DNA of 64,000 nucleotides from Tritrichomonas musculus (GCA_039105265.1 JAPFFF010000006.1:6076001-6140000), one strand, 5' to 3'. Numbered from the stretch's first letter, positions 9,201 to 19,200 are shown. Notes: generated by a model from the letters alone, not told the origin. Numbers and translations are program-made.

Positions 9201-10118
9201 AAATTGAAAGAAAAAGATGATGACAAGAAAAAATCAAGCAAAAAAAAGAAGAAAGATAAAAAAGAAATCCAAAAGAAGAAAAACAAAGAAGAAAGTGAAG
9301 TTAAAAATGAAAGCAACCCAGATAAGAACACAAATAAAAACAAAGTAAAAGCCAAAGCCAAAAGCAATGAAGAAAGCAGCAACAGTAACGAAAGCAAAAC
9401 GAAACAAAAAGCAGCAAATAATAATGAAGACAATAATAATAATAATGATAATATTGATAACAAGAAAAATGAAAAAGAAAGCGAAAATACTGAAGATTCA
9501 ACAAATGATAATGATGAGAACAAAAAGAAGAAGATAATTAATTTAAAGCTTCCTTTTCACTTCAAAAACAAGCAAAAAAGCAAAAGTGGGGATGAAAGTA
9601 AAGAAGAGAATGAAAATAATGAAGAAGAGAAGCCAAAAGAAATCAATGAAAATGAAGAGAAAGAGAGAAAGAGAAAAGAACAAATTTCAAATCTTAAAAA
9701 AACTATTGAAGATGACCAACTTCGTGCTAATTATGGATCACAAATTAGAAAAAATGTATCAGCAATGAAAACAATTGAATTTGAACTTTCAAATGGAAGA
9801 AGAGAACAAGCTGATAGAATTGCCTATCTCCTTAATTTGAGTGAACCTCGTTATGTATGGCTGTTAATTAACTTTTACTTACGAACAAATGCAGATGATG
9901 AAAAGTTACTTCAATTAAAAAATAAAATCGGTTTGATAGATGGGCTTTGGGTTGTAAGACGATGTATTGTATTAAATAGATTGAATATTGCAGCTGCTTT
10001 CTTGGAAAACATTTCATCATATGTTGACAAATCTCAGGCAAAAAGCGAATTGCAAAACGCTATAACAAGCAAGCAACAATTGGCATCAAAAGTTGATTTG
10101 AAAAATATTTTATATTAA
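6291..10118 (+). CDS. VPS16 homologue (HOPS/CORVET core) with large charged insert
   Basis: Core subunit of the HOPS and CORVET tethering complexes, which link Rab-bearing endosomes and lysosomes before fusion. The N-terminal half (to about residue 440) fits the VPS16 beta-propeller, with IAIASGGGLIATY and FTPDELIVVLLCNFTLLVFNSIG. The helical solenoid (about 470-800) has the family-like stretch LDYSQLAMASYKMGDIEICKALL followed by LPVYLLLGEVEEAFSIAEEIGD. The C-terminal helices resume at about 1126 (RRCIVLNRLNIAAAFLENI). Between them is a low-complexity block of about 320 residues (about 803-1126) rich in Lys, Glu, Ser and Asn. At 1275 aa it is far longer than typical VPS16 (about 840), and the insert accounts for the excess. 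Reading stays open throughout. Pairing with a VPS33 is expected from the family. Confidence 0.8.
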   Translation: MDDFKNEYKKLPQKWIKIPGGPYLWLRKWGSKNNEDMQIQNNISNNSNFFTDNYLIAIASGGGLIATYHKSNSSSSHISKYLNIYSPDFQFLNKILIKLKKPNINMEWYTFCNVSYIAFTPDELIVVLLCNFTLLVFNSIGALINFSVFKNNENRILPTNFKPINARLISYSLSIFSANNAFLYISDVRNPFWTSLNFTDFNIEPAIIFDFIPLSDFHHPLLFYIKNESTISSILGSKSKDIIIPNHKILSLSISPDFLNVACLLNTQNQTESSAQNSSLYYILFCDRHFSPSSRKRISITSEKLSLFANSDEIISNLENFSNFCWCGNSSVLLNYDKFCLFIHISGGMTIIENPTSSLILFPEIDGARIIYTNVITTPTNNNSSNKVNVMNKQSDQFRHIFVSIVPEFVESIFTKTDYHNFCHDYIEWNLGTFQEEFSYYAKNNVSDDELKIEIENLIKASKFITEENLQQVFLGTSWFSKAFLDPVKRIPINDDKQLMKAFERIRILHLLRKDLNTSDEEKKSSKDIISQKKSSKKMLITYEEMEYLSFPIIISRLCNRGEYDTALVISKIVEEERSPIFNHKALMSIYSHFRSTIKNDSKSLEPKRIIDKCTRNLIDLDYSQLAMASYKMGDIEICKALLNLEEDIKKKLPVYLLLGEVEEAFSIAEEIGDQKIINEVAQYAIDHNNAIIVTYKYKKALLPLARFDEIDKKQISLLVFMIRSMEKKALLAYLFSILKKKLLPPEEIINELLHRLWYSNLLHFHKCFSQYINLIKWIKDGGDEYLKLIINSGLSSNIRLITVNNQITNDYSDHSSSNIQPENNNNNEYKTDLNDSNENGTNSNSPQQSEKSKSKEQEGESESKQRSKDQDDESGSEIEYNSNFEFESDSKSTSKSKPKKKSKDEKEPKSKLKSKRKTKTKIKFVQDSDSEQEQKHEMDQGSDIDEDENSKELNQSKDSDKKKKEKKTEKLKEKDDDKKKSSKKKKKDKKEIQKKKNKEESEVKNESNPDKNTNKNKVKAKAKSNEESSNSNESKTKQKAANNNEDNNNNNDNIDNKKNEKESENTEDSTNDNDENKKKKIINLKLPFHFKNKQKSKSGDESKEENENNEEEKPKEINENEEKERKRKEQISNLKKTIEDDQLRANYGSQIRKNVSAMKTIEFELSNGRREQADRIAYLLNLSEPRYVWLLINFYLRTNADDEKLLQLKNKIGLIDGLWVVRRCIVLNRLNIAAAFLENISSYVDKSQAKSELQNAITSKQQLASKVDLKNILY

Positions 10119-10729
10119 GTCTATGTTCACTTCGAGCGTATAAATTTGTATTTATATATAAACATGCATTTTCTTAGATATTTTTATTTATACTTTTTTT
10201 CTCTTGCAGTTGTAATTGAATTTGTTTTGATCTAAAAGATTCTAAACATTAATGTTGAATTAGTATATCAAATTATTAAAACGATAAAAACGATAAGATA
10301 TGTTTAGGCAAAAAGATTTTTTTTTTTTTTTTTGGTTCAATATTACTTTATCTTCTTTTTCCTTATCTTTAACTTTTTGCCCATGAAAAAAAATGATTTC
10401 TGTTTGTTAATTTTATGAACTTGAATTATAGAAAAAATAAAAATCATTAAAAAATATCGTTTATGAGTATTTAATAAATATGAAATTATCTTTCTTAATT
10501 AAAATTTAAATTGGCTAACAAATTAATATATACGAATTAATATAAGATATCTAGCTAATGTTAATAAAATATAAAATTATTATTAATTTTTTAACAATAT
10601 TTTTACGTTTGATAAATTGTTTTTTTCTATATTAAAATTTGATTAATTATTTTGACTTTTTGATAAAAACTAAGATCATGTGATATTAATTTTAATTTTT
10701 AATAAAAAATCAACTTTTTCAATTGCCGA

Positions 10730-10835
10730 AAAAATATTGATAAGAAATTTAACTTTTTAAATTAAAAATTTTAAAAATAAAATAACTTTTGTTAATGACG
10801 ATTAACTATTGAATTCATTTCTTATCAATATTTTT
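10730..10835. repeat. Inverted repeat upstream of the MLF-like gene
   Basis: AAAAATATTGATAAGAAAT at 10730-10748 is the exact reverse complement of 10817-10835, with 68 bases between. It ends about 107 bases before the MLF start codon, so a role as a paired binding site is possible. In such AT-rich DNA the 19-bp match is still well above chance. Confidence 0.6.
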
Positions 10836-10923
10836 TAGGAACACTATATAAGAACAATTAATTTGAATGATTATTGATTATAATACTGAATTTTTTAAAA
10901 GAAGTCATATCATCGTAGTCATA

Positions 10924-10928
10924 TCATT
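10924..10928 (+). promoter_or_regulatory. Initiator-like TCATT for the MLF-like gene
   Basis: TCATT with its A 17 bases before the ATG. The motif GTCATATCAT appears twice just upstream (about 10905 and 10919). Confidence 0.5.
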
Positions 10929-10942
10929 TTTTATCAACCTAA

Positions 10943-11458
10943 ATGCTAGGATTATTCGGATCACCTTTTGGCTCAGTTTTTTCAAACCCATTTGAGCCAG
11001 CATGGACACCTGCAGGTGCAAGAATGCTGAATTTGATCAACACATTACTCAACGATGACGACGAATTTGGATTCAGCTCTCAAGAAGACGAACACCCAAA
11101 GAAGAAAGGAAAGAAGGAAGAACCTCCAAAGGAAACCGAAACAACCAAGGAATTTTCATCAATTAAACAATCATTCTTTAATGGCCCACATATGATTGAA
11201 GAAACCCGTGAAAGCCGAATTGATTCAAGAACTGGTGAAAGCCGTGAAGTTACAACAAGAAGACTTGGAAACAGGTGGTTCCAAAGAGAATCTGTTACTG
11301 ATAAAGATGGTAATAAAACAACAAACGAAAGATGGCATAACGTTTCACCAGAACAAGAAGAAGACTTCAAGAAGAAGTGGGAAGAACATCGTGGTGATTT
11401 TGGATTTGGGCCATTAAAAGATGAATCAAATACCAAAGCTTTAAAGCATGAAAAATAA
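10943..11458 (+). CDS. Myeloid leukaemia factor (MLF) family protein
   Basis: A 171-aa protein with an N-terminal Phe/Gly/Pro segment (GLFGSPFGSVFSNPFEP), an acidic/Lys-rich linker, then the MLF-like core (about 85-150): MIEETRESRIDSRTGE, TTRRLGNRWFQRESVTD, and NVSPEQEEDFKKKWEEHR. The last matches the MLF pattern in which an 'E...F...W' helix ends the domain. MLF proteins are small stress- or aggregate-associated adaptors in animals and also occur in Giardia; their biochemical role is unsettled. Upstream TCATT supports the start. Family call moderate to good; function unknown here. Confidence 0.7.
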   Translation: MLGLFGSPFGSVFSNPFEPAWTPAGARMLNLINTLLNDDDEFGFSSQEDEHPKKKGKKEEPPKETETTKEFSSIKQSFFNGPHMIEETRESRIDSRTGESREVTTRRLGNRWFQRESVTDKDGNKTTNERWHNVSPEQEEDFKKKWEEHRGDFGFGPLKDESNTKALKHEK

Positions 11459-12237
11459 ATAAATAAAACATAATTAAATACTTTTCATATACATTTTAAA
11501 TCAATTTATGGAAGTCAATTTCAGTTGTTAACTATTTTATAGTTTGTAACATCTAGATGAAAGAAAAAATCAATTTATTGAATATGTATTCAAATGTTTT
11601 TATCTCTCAATTTTTCTTTTCAATTTTTAATTTTGTATTTTTACACATTTTTCTTGATGGGATATTAATATCTTTAAAATAAAATGTTAATTAAAAATCA
11701 ATAATTCATATAATATCAAGAATCAATCCATAAATAAAACTTATGATGGCGTTTAATATATCATAGCTCTAAAACAAAATTGGTATCTGAGATTTGAAAT
11801 TTATGTGAACAAATAGAATTATAATAGGAATTCTTATCTAACATATCGTTTTCGAATGATTTGGTTTGTTGAATTTGATAAAATAATTGATTTAGTAGCA
11901 TCATTTATTTTTCCAAAAAAAGATTATATCTCGGCCACTTTGCATAAATATTAAATCTTGCCTACTTTATTTTTATTATATCAGTGGATACTTTTAAACT
12001 ATCATTTGATCTATCTTGAATTACCTGAAAATACATATCTTCGATTGTCCTTAATAAAATGATAAAACGAAATTTTTAGATATAAATTCTATTATTATAT
12101 TTATAAATAAAGTAAAATTTTGTATATATTAATTGCATAACGCAAAAAAATGTAAACAAAGTTAATAAAATTTTTAATTTTTGATGGATTTTTGATCGTT
12201 TTTTGACTAGCTTTGTTCAAATCAAATTAGTGGTTGG
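11459..12237. other. AT-rich spacer
   Basis: About 780 bases with no supported gene, RNA or long repeat. Confidence 0.6.
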
Positions 12238-12909
12238 ATGCTTTTTTCATTCCTTCTTTTCTTATTAATAGGATTCATTCCTTATATTAGCGCGTTCTTT
12301 GCTCTTGAAATTAGCATACAACAAACAAAAAGACTTTTACCTACAGCTTTAATTTACTTTTTCTTCTATTCTATTTTCAAATTATTTGCTAGTTCATTTG
12401 CTTTAACAGAATTACAAGGCCACAACATACAGACTTTTATTTTTTCTCTTGTTGTTAATTCATTTGAATTTGTTGCATTTCGTTATGCATTCGTTCAAAA
12501 TAAAGTTAAAAATTCAGATAAAGGAAAAACCATTACATTTTGGTGGGCTTTCATTTCTTCTTTTATCACAACAATTTTAACTTTCATATCGAACTCCAGA
12601 ACGTATGAATTGGAACCACATCATATCTCGTATTCATTAGCTACTCTTTCATATCTATTTTTGATGTTCGCAATGCAAAACTTATCATTATCAATTTCTC
12701 AATTCACAAAAATTTCTAATCTTTCAGCATCAAAACAATTATTTGTGTTACTTCTTGGAATTCCTGGTGCTATAACATCGGTAGACGCTTCAGGAATTGT
12801 TCCATTATTTGTACCAGATGTTCTTAAAGTTTGTGCTTCAGCTTTGTTATGGTTCATTTCTCGTTTCTTTAGCTTACCAGAAGAAAACAAGACAGCAAAA
12901 ACTAAATAA
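12238..12909 (+). CDS. TMEM147-like seven-helix ER membrane protein
   Basis: A 223-aa hydrophobic protein with about seven membrane segments, the length of TMEM147 (about 224 aa). Similarities seen by eye are the N-terminal F.F...GFIPYI, then a K...A.IYFFFYSIFKLF segment, and SRTYELEPHHISYSLATLSYL, which parallels the GIEFDWKYIQMSI region of TMEM147. TMEM147 belongs to the BOS complex at the Sec61 translocon that helps insert multipass proteins. APH-1 was considered because of the overall layout, but its paired transmembrane histidines are absent. The short cytosolic tail is basic (EENKTAKTK). Assignment is tentative. Confidence 0.5.
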   Translation: MLFSFLLFLLIGFIPYISAFFALEISIQQTKRLLPTALIYFFFYSIFKLFASSFALTELQGHNIQTFIFSLVVNSFEFVAFRYAFVQNKVKNSDKGKTITFWWAFISSFITTILTFISNSRTYELEPHHISYSLATLSYLFLMFAMQNLSLSISQFTKISNLSASKQLFVLLLGIPGAITSVDASGIVPLFVPDVLKVCASALLWFISRFFSLPEENKTAKTK

Positions 12910-13199
12910 CTTTCTTTTTCTAGTAAAGATCATATATGGTATAATAAATTTACAGTGAATATATTTATAATCTTTTCCTCAATTAATATTTTTACTAAAC
13001 TTTATATTAAATTTACTAATGTAGTTTAAATTAAATATTATATTTCTTTTGCTAATGTTGTTGAATCAAAAACTAATTAGAGAAAAAAAATTGGATGTCA
13101 TCTGATCAAATGATCGCAACTTCATAATCAGATTTTAATAAAAAAAAAAGTTTTATATAATAATAAAAACAAAAAAGTTATGAACGCATTCAAAAAGTA

Positions 13200-14537
13200 T
13201 TAAAAATTTTTCTCCAAAGTCATATAAACTGTTGGATCAAATAAAGGAAGATCATCTTTGTCTTTTTGATGACTTTGAAATTCATCATCTTTTTCTAATA
13301 TTGCTTGTTCACTTGCATTCCTATTTGCCATATATGCAGAAACATTGGTAAAACTTGAACTTGAACTGATACCTTTTGATGAATCATTACGCTCAACATG
13401 AACCAATTCAGGAGTTTGGTTTCTTTTATTTTCAAGTTGCAGCTGCCTTAAATCTCTCAGAAATACATTAATATCAGCTTTTTTCGATACAAGGATTGCT
13501 TTTTTCAGTTCTCTATTAGATGTCTCGATTTTCTGGTGAATGTTTTCTTGCTTTTTTAATTCTTTATTAAACTTGGCTTTCAAAGTAGTAATTTTGGTGG
13601 CCAGAAAAGGTCTACGAGAACGCTGAAGAAGTGAACGAGGCTCTTTCATTGGATCATAATTATCAATTAGCATATTTTGAGGATTGATAGTAACTGCTGG
13701 GGGTAATAGTGGTGGAAGTTGAGTTGTCCAGTCAGACTCTCCATCAGCAGGATATTGTACTAAAATCTTTGAATCATACTCGTAAGGCAACGTTTTACGA
13801 TTTGTAGATGATGAGACTAAGGGAGACATGCCTGACATACTCCAATGATAATTTTTAGGCCTTTTTCGGCGTTGCATTTCAATAAGTGTTGAAATATCTT
13901 CTGTCGGAATTAAAGTAGTCTTAACTTTTTCTTCGTTTTTATTTTTTCCATGCTCTTGCTCAAATTCTTCGGTTGGTGGAGCTTTTTCAAAGAAAGATCC
14001 AAGCTTTTCTTCAAGTTGTGACTCTAAATGATGTATTGAAGTGAAAATGGTGACAACATGTGAGCATACAGTGATACGAAAGTTCTTCGACGTTGTTGAC
14101 GGATTTCCATGAGAAATTTTGATGTATATATGCTGAATTGCCTGAGTAAAAAAATAGGGAATACAATCAAAAAAGTGGTCTCTAACTCTTGGAGAAAGCT
14201 TTGCATCTGCTACAAAAGGATAACTAAAATGTCTCCATAAATCGCCAACTTTTTTTGTTAAAAATTTAATATCTTTTCTACATTCAGAATGAAAAATACG
14301 CATTTGAACAAGCCAAAAAAGGTCTTCCATTATTTCTTCAATAGCGGTTTTGCTTGATGCAAGTAAAGCAAAGGCCTCATTACGATGGCGATCCTGGTGA
14401 AGTTGAATAGTAGACAATGTATAATCAGTAATTTCTTCCAGATTGCATAAGCATTTAGGATGTCTCTTTATATTGTATTGCAAAAAACTGACATCTAAAA
14501 GACAGTATAGTTCTTCTTCTTCTTCTTCTTCATTCAT
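13200..14537 (-). CDS. FAM227-like (FWWh domain) protein, probably flagellar
   Basis: A 445-aa soluble protein. The region about 75-185 fits the FAM227 'FWWh' family: EDLFWLVQMRIFHSEC, then DLWRHFSYPFV, then RDHFFDCIPYFFTQAIQHIY (compare 'R..FF...P..LAQA.Y..F' of the family) and a final helix FRITVCSHVVTIFTSI. The second Trp of FWW is replaced by Leu. The rest is charged with coiled-coil propensity near residues 315-380 and a Ser/Asp-rich tail. FAM227 proteins are found in ciliated organisms; a role in the axoneme is inference. The frame is open to a TTG at 14615, but the first ATG is at 14537, opening an acidic Glu run. Confidence 0.55.
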   Translation of the reverse strand: MNEEEEEEELYCLLDVSFLQYNIKRHPKCLCNLEEITDYTLSTIQLHQDRHRNEAFALLASSKTAIEEIMEDLFWLVQMRIFHSECRKDIKFLTKKVGDLWRHFSYPFVADAKLSPRVRDHFFDCIPYFFTQAIQHIYIKISHGNPSTTSKNFRITVCSHVVTIFTSIHHLESQLEEKLGSFFEKAPPTEEFEQEHGKNKNEEKVKTTLIPTEDISTLIEMQRRKRPKNYHWSMSGMSPLVSSSTNRKTLPYEYDSKILVQYPADGESDWTTQLPPLLPPAVTINPQNMLIDNYDPMKEPRSLLQRSRRPFLATKITTLKAKFNKELKKQENIHQKIETSNRELKKAILVSKKADINVFLRDLRQLQLENKRNQTPELVHVERNDSSKGISSSSSFTNVSAYMANRNASEQAILEKDDEFQSHQKDKDDLPLFDPTVYMTLEKNF

Positions 14538-15257
14538 TAAAAATAAAGTTTTTCCAACCGCTTTTTGCGCAGAAAAATATAAATATAAACTATTCAAAAT
14601 ATAAAAAGATTTCAATTTCCATTATAAAAAAATGTATAATATCAGCTTTTCTGTAATAAAATAAACTGTATATTTAGTGTATGTTCAAATAATTTCAAAA
14701 ATAAACTGATGTTAATGAAATATGCTGATCGATAATGAACATTATCATTATATTGAATACATTTATTTAATTTATGTATATATTTCTGTAATTAAATATT
14801 TTTATAAGAATCATATATAAAAATTAAGGAGATTTTAATACATTTTTTGCATAAAAGATTCAGCATCTTTTTCAAAAATTTAATAAAAAGTAAATTAGGC
14901 ACTAATTGTTCGTTTTCTTTCAACACTAGAAGCAAATCATAGGATTACTAAAGTAAAAATATGGAGAAATTTTTCTTAAATAATATTAACTAATTTTCTT
15001 CCAAAAAGAAATTGAAGAATAAAGAATCCTACATTCATATGATATACGACCATAAGAATATTTTTTTGGAAATAAGAAACTTTGAAATCTTTTAGTGCAC
15101 GAGAAACGACTACCTTGCATGTTTGCCTCAAAAAATTGAAAGGAAATTGAATGAAGCATTCAAATTTGAAAACTAACCGAAAATTCTGAAAAACTCTAAT
15201 TAAAAATTAGAAAAATTGTAACGTGTTTTATGAATTAATTTAAAATCTCTTGAATGG

Positions 15258-15291
15258 TTCACTTTTTGAGGGAGAAAACTCAAAAAGTGAA
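15258..15291. repeat. Hairpin, CTTTTTGAG class
   Basis: TTCACTTTTTGAG (15258-15270) and CTCAAAAAGTGAA (15279-15291) form a perfect 13-bp stem with an 8-base loop. Confidence 0.8.
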
Positions 15292-15292
15292 A

Positions 15293-15385
15293 GCAATTCA
15301 GAAATTTACAAATTCCGCTCCTCACTTTTTGAGAGCTCGGCTCTCAAAAAGTGCTACGCGGAATTTGTAAAATTGAATTGATATG
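15293..15385. repeat. Long two-part cruciform, CTTTTTGAG class
   Basis: The inner stem CACTTTTTGAGAGC / GCTCTCAAAAAGTG is perfect with a TCG loop (15323-15353). It is enclosed by an outer stem TTACAAATTCCGC / GCGGAATTTGTAA, and the pairing continues outward, less perfectly, through CAATTCA on each side. Confidence 0.85.
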
Positions 15386-16553
15386 AAATAAACACTTTTT
15401 TGAGAAAAAAAGTTCAGCATTAAAGAATAAATTCAATATGTTTTTTGTTTGGCTAACCTACTTTTTGTGTTTTCCAATATCTAAATCAAACAGATTTTTC
15501 TCTGAACGATTAACTTATTTATGACATTTTGTAGGCATAAGTCAAATATGCTAATATATATGATAAATTAATAATAGTAAAATAATAAAATATTATGATT
15601 ATCGATTTTAAATTTATGTTTATATTTGATAATATGTACCTATTTTTTTAGTTTAATGGTAAAATAAACATGAACATTTAGATATTTTCAATTATTTTTA
15701 TTTATTTATTTACTTTTAAAAATAAAATTAAGAAATATTTGGTAAATCTTTATTTTTGAACTTTTTGGATTTTTTACTCTCAATTTTTTTGAATGCTTAT
15801 TTGTCATAATATCTTTATAATTTTACTATTTAAGAAGTAAGTATTCGAGGTTTTTATACAAATGAACACCATCTCACAGCATTACAGGCATTATATGTTC
15901 AATAAAGAAGAAGAAAAATAAACTTCTAATTGCAATTTCCAATTTTTATTAAAATCGTTGTCTAAATTTCCCTTATTTCCTGCTTTTAAGAGCATAATGC
16001 TGGTATTACCGATCCAATAAAATAAATTGAGAGCAAAAGATGAAAAAGAAACCAATATTTAGCTTCAAATTTTGAAGATATATATATGATCAAAATTCTC
16101 ACAAAAAGAACACAAATACGTCAAATGTGCTTTTACGCTTGGCTAATACACCTGATTATTGTATTTTATCACAAAATTGGTGCAAAACGATATATTTTTT
16201 TACTCATTAAACACAAATAATTGCTTTTCTTATTCAATGCATATATTCATAGTTTATGCTAGATGAAATACCGCATATTTTGATGCATCTCAATTTTCTC
16301 ACCCAACGAAATGCTAATTATTATTTCATGATTTTTTTTCTCAACAGAAAAATCTTAATAAATTCTATCTATGTATATTAAAATATTTATAGTTTCTTCT
16401 TTTAGTATTTTATTTACTTATTTTCATGCTTTTTAGCTTTTTTAAAAAAATCCAAATTGAGAGGAAAAAATCTAAAAAGTTCAAAAAAAAATATTTACCT
16501 AGGCTTTTGTGTCCATATAAAAAAGTGTCCATATAAATTCAAAAAGTGAGCTT

Positions 16554-17191
16554 GGATACAAAATTTTGTTCGTTATTATTTGAGAACTATTGAGTGTCCA
16601 AAATATCCATTTGGACACATTTATTTCAATTTTGGATACACTCTTAATTTTCAATTAATTAATTCCAATGAATTAAATGGATATTTGATCGTCATGGTTA
16701 AATAATAAATGAGATTGTAATTATTATTATACATAAATATTTATTTATATTGTTTAATATTTTTATTAATTTATTATTTAATCTTTGTTTTAATATTATT
16801 TATTTGATTTGTAAATTACATATTCTTAAATTTTATTCAATATATTATAATATTTTTAATATTTTTTTTTATTTTAAAAAAATATTTTTATATATTTATA
16901 TAGTAATGAAATAATGAAGAAATAATACATATAATTACATTTTTACGAAAATATTTTTAATTTTGTTAAAGAAAAAAAATTGAGAGTATTATTCAAAATT
17001 TAAGAAAAAAAAAATATATCGACTTTCACTTTTTTCTTTAGCAAGACAAATTAAAAAATGTAGAAAAATGAATATGATATTTTCGTTTTTTTACAAAAGA
17101 AATATTATATGTCCAAAAAAAAATTTATGGACACAGATATTCAAAAAATACTCTCAAAAAGAGGATTTTTAAAAATTTTGTATCCATCAAA
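16554..17191. repeat. Diverged inverted-repeat block (MITE candidate)
   Basis: TGGATACAAAATTTT near 16553 is mirrored by AAAATTTTGTATCCA near 17175. Around both, TGTCCATATAAA and TTTATGGACACA also oppose each other (about 16510-16540 and 17110-17135). No target duplication was resolved, so the limits are approximate. Confidence 0.4.
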
Positions 17192-17439
17192 TATTTTGAA
17201 ATAAAAAAAATATTGAATTTGTTTGATTTTTTTTTCAATAATAATTTTTTAAAAAGTTTCATCCGATTTTTTTTGTGAATCTTTTTTCCGTGTATTATTG
17301 CGTTAAATATATTGCTTAAAATTCAAAATATTGATTAAATACACATAAATGAGAATGACAAATAAGAAAGGTTAAATTTTTTATATTAAGGTCAAAAAAA
17401 AAAAATATTTGAAAAATTTGATATAATTATCTCAATTGA

Positions 17440-18861
17440 ATGATTAGTGAAAATATTGATTTCTCACTTAGTCCAAAAAATTTGGAAGAGATTCCATTTG
17501 AAAAATATGTCAAGAATTTTACTTTTATTGTGAATGGAAAAAGATATAAAACAAGCCGATTTGTTGCAGATATATTATCGCCACTTATTAGAAAATTGCA
17601 TTTTGTTGATGAATCAGTTGATGAATTTTATATAAATTCTAGCAATGTCAAAGAAAATGAGCTAGGTCAATACAATGAACAGCCATTTGAAGAAGATTTT
17701 TTTATTGACTTCTTAAACCTTGCTACATTTCAAAATTGCAAAATTGATCCAAGACATAAAAAATATTTTACTGAATACTTTAGTATTCTAGGTAATATCG
17801 ATGAATATTTCCGAATTCAACCAGAATTTTTTTCTTCACTATCAGCTGAAAATGTTATTGATAGGCTTCTTTCTATTATTGAAATTACATCATATTTATC
17901 ACAAGATTATAGCAAGAAAGCACTTCCAATCAACGAAATTATTCCTTTTATCTCAAGTCACTTTGAGTGTATCGATAAAAAGCAAATGAAAATGCTTCCA
18001 GTTGAAATACTAGAAGAAATAATTAGTAATGAAGCATTACAACTTCAAGATGAAGATTCATTATTACGGTTTGTTTTATCAATGTATGATTATGATCGCT
18101 CGTTTTCGTCATTATTTGAATATATTATATTTTTGAATATTAGTGAAGATTTACTTGAATCATTTATCGAAAAATTTGATGTTGAGCATATTAATGACAA
18201 GATTTGGAAATCAATTTGCTACCGTCTTCTTCCATCTAAAATAGATTCAGCTAACTTTAAATCAAGATACAGAAAACTTAATCTTGAAAACCGTTACCAA
18301 AAAATTATTAAAGAATTTACGCATCAGCCAGGAAATGAATTCCAAGGAATCATGCGTTATTTAACAAACGAAACTGGAGGAAATATTCATGATAATGGAA
18401 CAATAGAAATTACTTCAAACTCTATTAATAATAATAATCCTCGTTACCATCCAAAGAATCTTGTTGATTATGAAAATAATAATTACTATCATTCATCAAA
18501 TGATGGCGGAACAACAATATGCTTTGATTTCAAAGATAAATTAGTTCAATTAACAAGCTATTCAATTAAATCATATAGTACTGGATCAAATAGTGATCAT
18601 TTAAGAAATTGGGTGCTTGAAGTATCAAAAGATGGCAAAAATTGGATTGAAGGTGATCGTCACGAAAATGATAAAAAATTAAATGGTGCAAACATCACAG
18701 CAACATTTAATATCAAAGAACAAGATAATAATTTTTACCGTTTTATTCGTCTTCGTCAAACTGGATTCAGCTGGTATAACTATCCTTATAACAATAATTA
18801 TTACTTTGTTGTTTATTCTATTGAATTTTATGGAAAGCTTCAGCAGCATTCATTGAAATAA
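17440..18861 (+). CDS. BTB-like plus F5/8 type C (discoidin) domain protein
   Basis: A 473-aa protein of a large trichomonad family. Residues about 20-130 form a BTB/POZ-like module (NFTFIVNGKRYKTSRFVADILSPLI), followed by a BACK-like helical region (about 130-290). A C-terminal F5/8 type C jelly-roll (about 310-470) carries LVDYENNNYYHS, ICFDFKDKLVQLTSYSIKSY, LRNWVLEVSKDGKNW and FIRLRQTG, ending in FYGKL. There is no signal peptide, so it is probably cytosolic, unlike animal discoidin proteins. The ligand is unknown. BTB-BACK proteins often recruit cullin-3, but that is not shown. It stands alone after a long repeat-rich spacer. Confidence 0.85.
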   Translation: MISENIDFSLSPKNLEEIPFEKYVKNFTFIVNGKRYKTSRFVADILSPLIRKLHFVDESVDEFYINSSNVKENELGQYNEQPFEEDFFIDFLNLATFQNCKIDPRHKKYFTEYFSILGNIDEYFRIQPEFFSSLSAENVIDRLLSIIEITSYLSQDYSKKALPINEIIPFISSHFECIDKKQMKMLPVEILEEIISNEALQLQDEDSLLRFVLSMYDYDRSFSSLFEYIIFLNISEDLLESFIEKFDVEHINDKIWKSICYRLLPSKIDSANFKSRYRKLNLENRYQKIIKEFTHQPGNEFQGIMRYLTNETGGNIHDNGTIEITSNSINNNNPRYHPKNLVDYENNNYYHSSNDGGTTICFDFKDKLVQLTSYSIKSYSTGSNSDHLRNWVLEVSKDGKNWIEGDRHENDKKLNGANITATFNIKEQDNNFYRFIRLRQTGFSWYNYPYNNNYYFVVYSIEFYGKLQQHSLK

Positions 18862-19195
18862 GGCATTGATCAGCTAAATCATAAAATTAGTTTTTATTTT
18901 TATTTCTTTTTCTGATTTTTATATGAATGTAATTATTTATGAGTTCTCTATTATTTTTAATATAGGATTGAAACACAAGTAATCTTTTTTTAAATGACAA
19001 CTTATATATTTTTCTGATGGTATTTGTTGTAGTGCTGCATTGCTGAATTTATGAGTACAAGCAATATTAATATGAGTTAAAAGCATTATTAATATTAATA
19101 ATAAATTGATTGCTACAATGAATGCATGAAATGAATCATAGAGTTCTTTGAATTAAGAGTGTAACTTTTTAATAATTTTTTTCTATTCAATTTGG

Positions 19196-19200
19196 TCATT
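19196..19200 (+). promoter_or_regulatory. Initiator-like TCATT for the NAK-type kinase
   Basis: TCATT with its A 14 bases before the ATG at 19212. A second TCACA lies at 19206, closer to the start. Confidence 0.5.

Larger units (their letters stand above)
10119..10942. other. Spacer with a 19-bp perfect inverted repeat
   Basis: About 820 AT-rich bases before the MLF gene. No ORF of note. It holds the inverted repeat reported at 10730-10835, and a T17 run near 10318. Confidence 0.6.
14538..17439. other. 2.9 kb gene-free spacer with cruciforms and inverted repeats
   Basis: No intact gene. It holds two hairpins of the CTTTTTGAG class (15258-15385) and a diverged inverted-repeat block (about 16554-17191). 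Short stretches near 15850-16330 have less extreme composition and broken frames, possibly a relic, but I cannot name it. Confidence 0.6.

Noticed and set aside
9110-9523. Ser/Leu-rich minus-strand frame across the VPS16 insert
   Set aside because: Reverse complement of AAG/GAA-rich coding sequence.
12238-12909. APH-1 gamma-secretase subunit
   Set aside because: Seven-helix layout is similar, but the conserved paired histidines in helices five and six are missing; TMEM147-like segments fit better.
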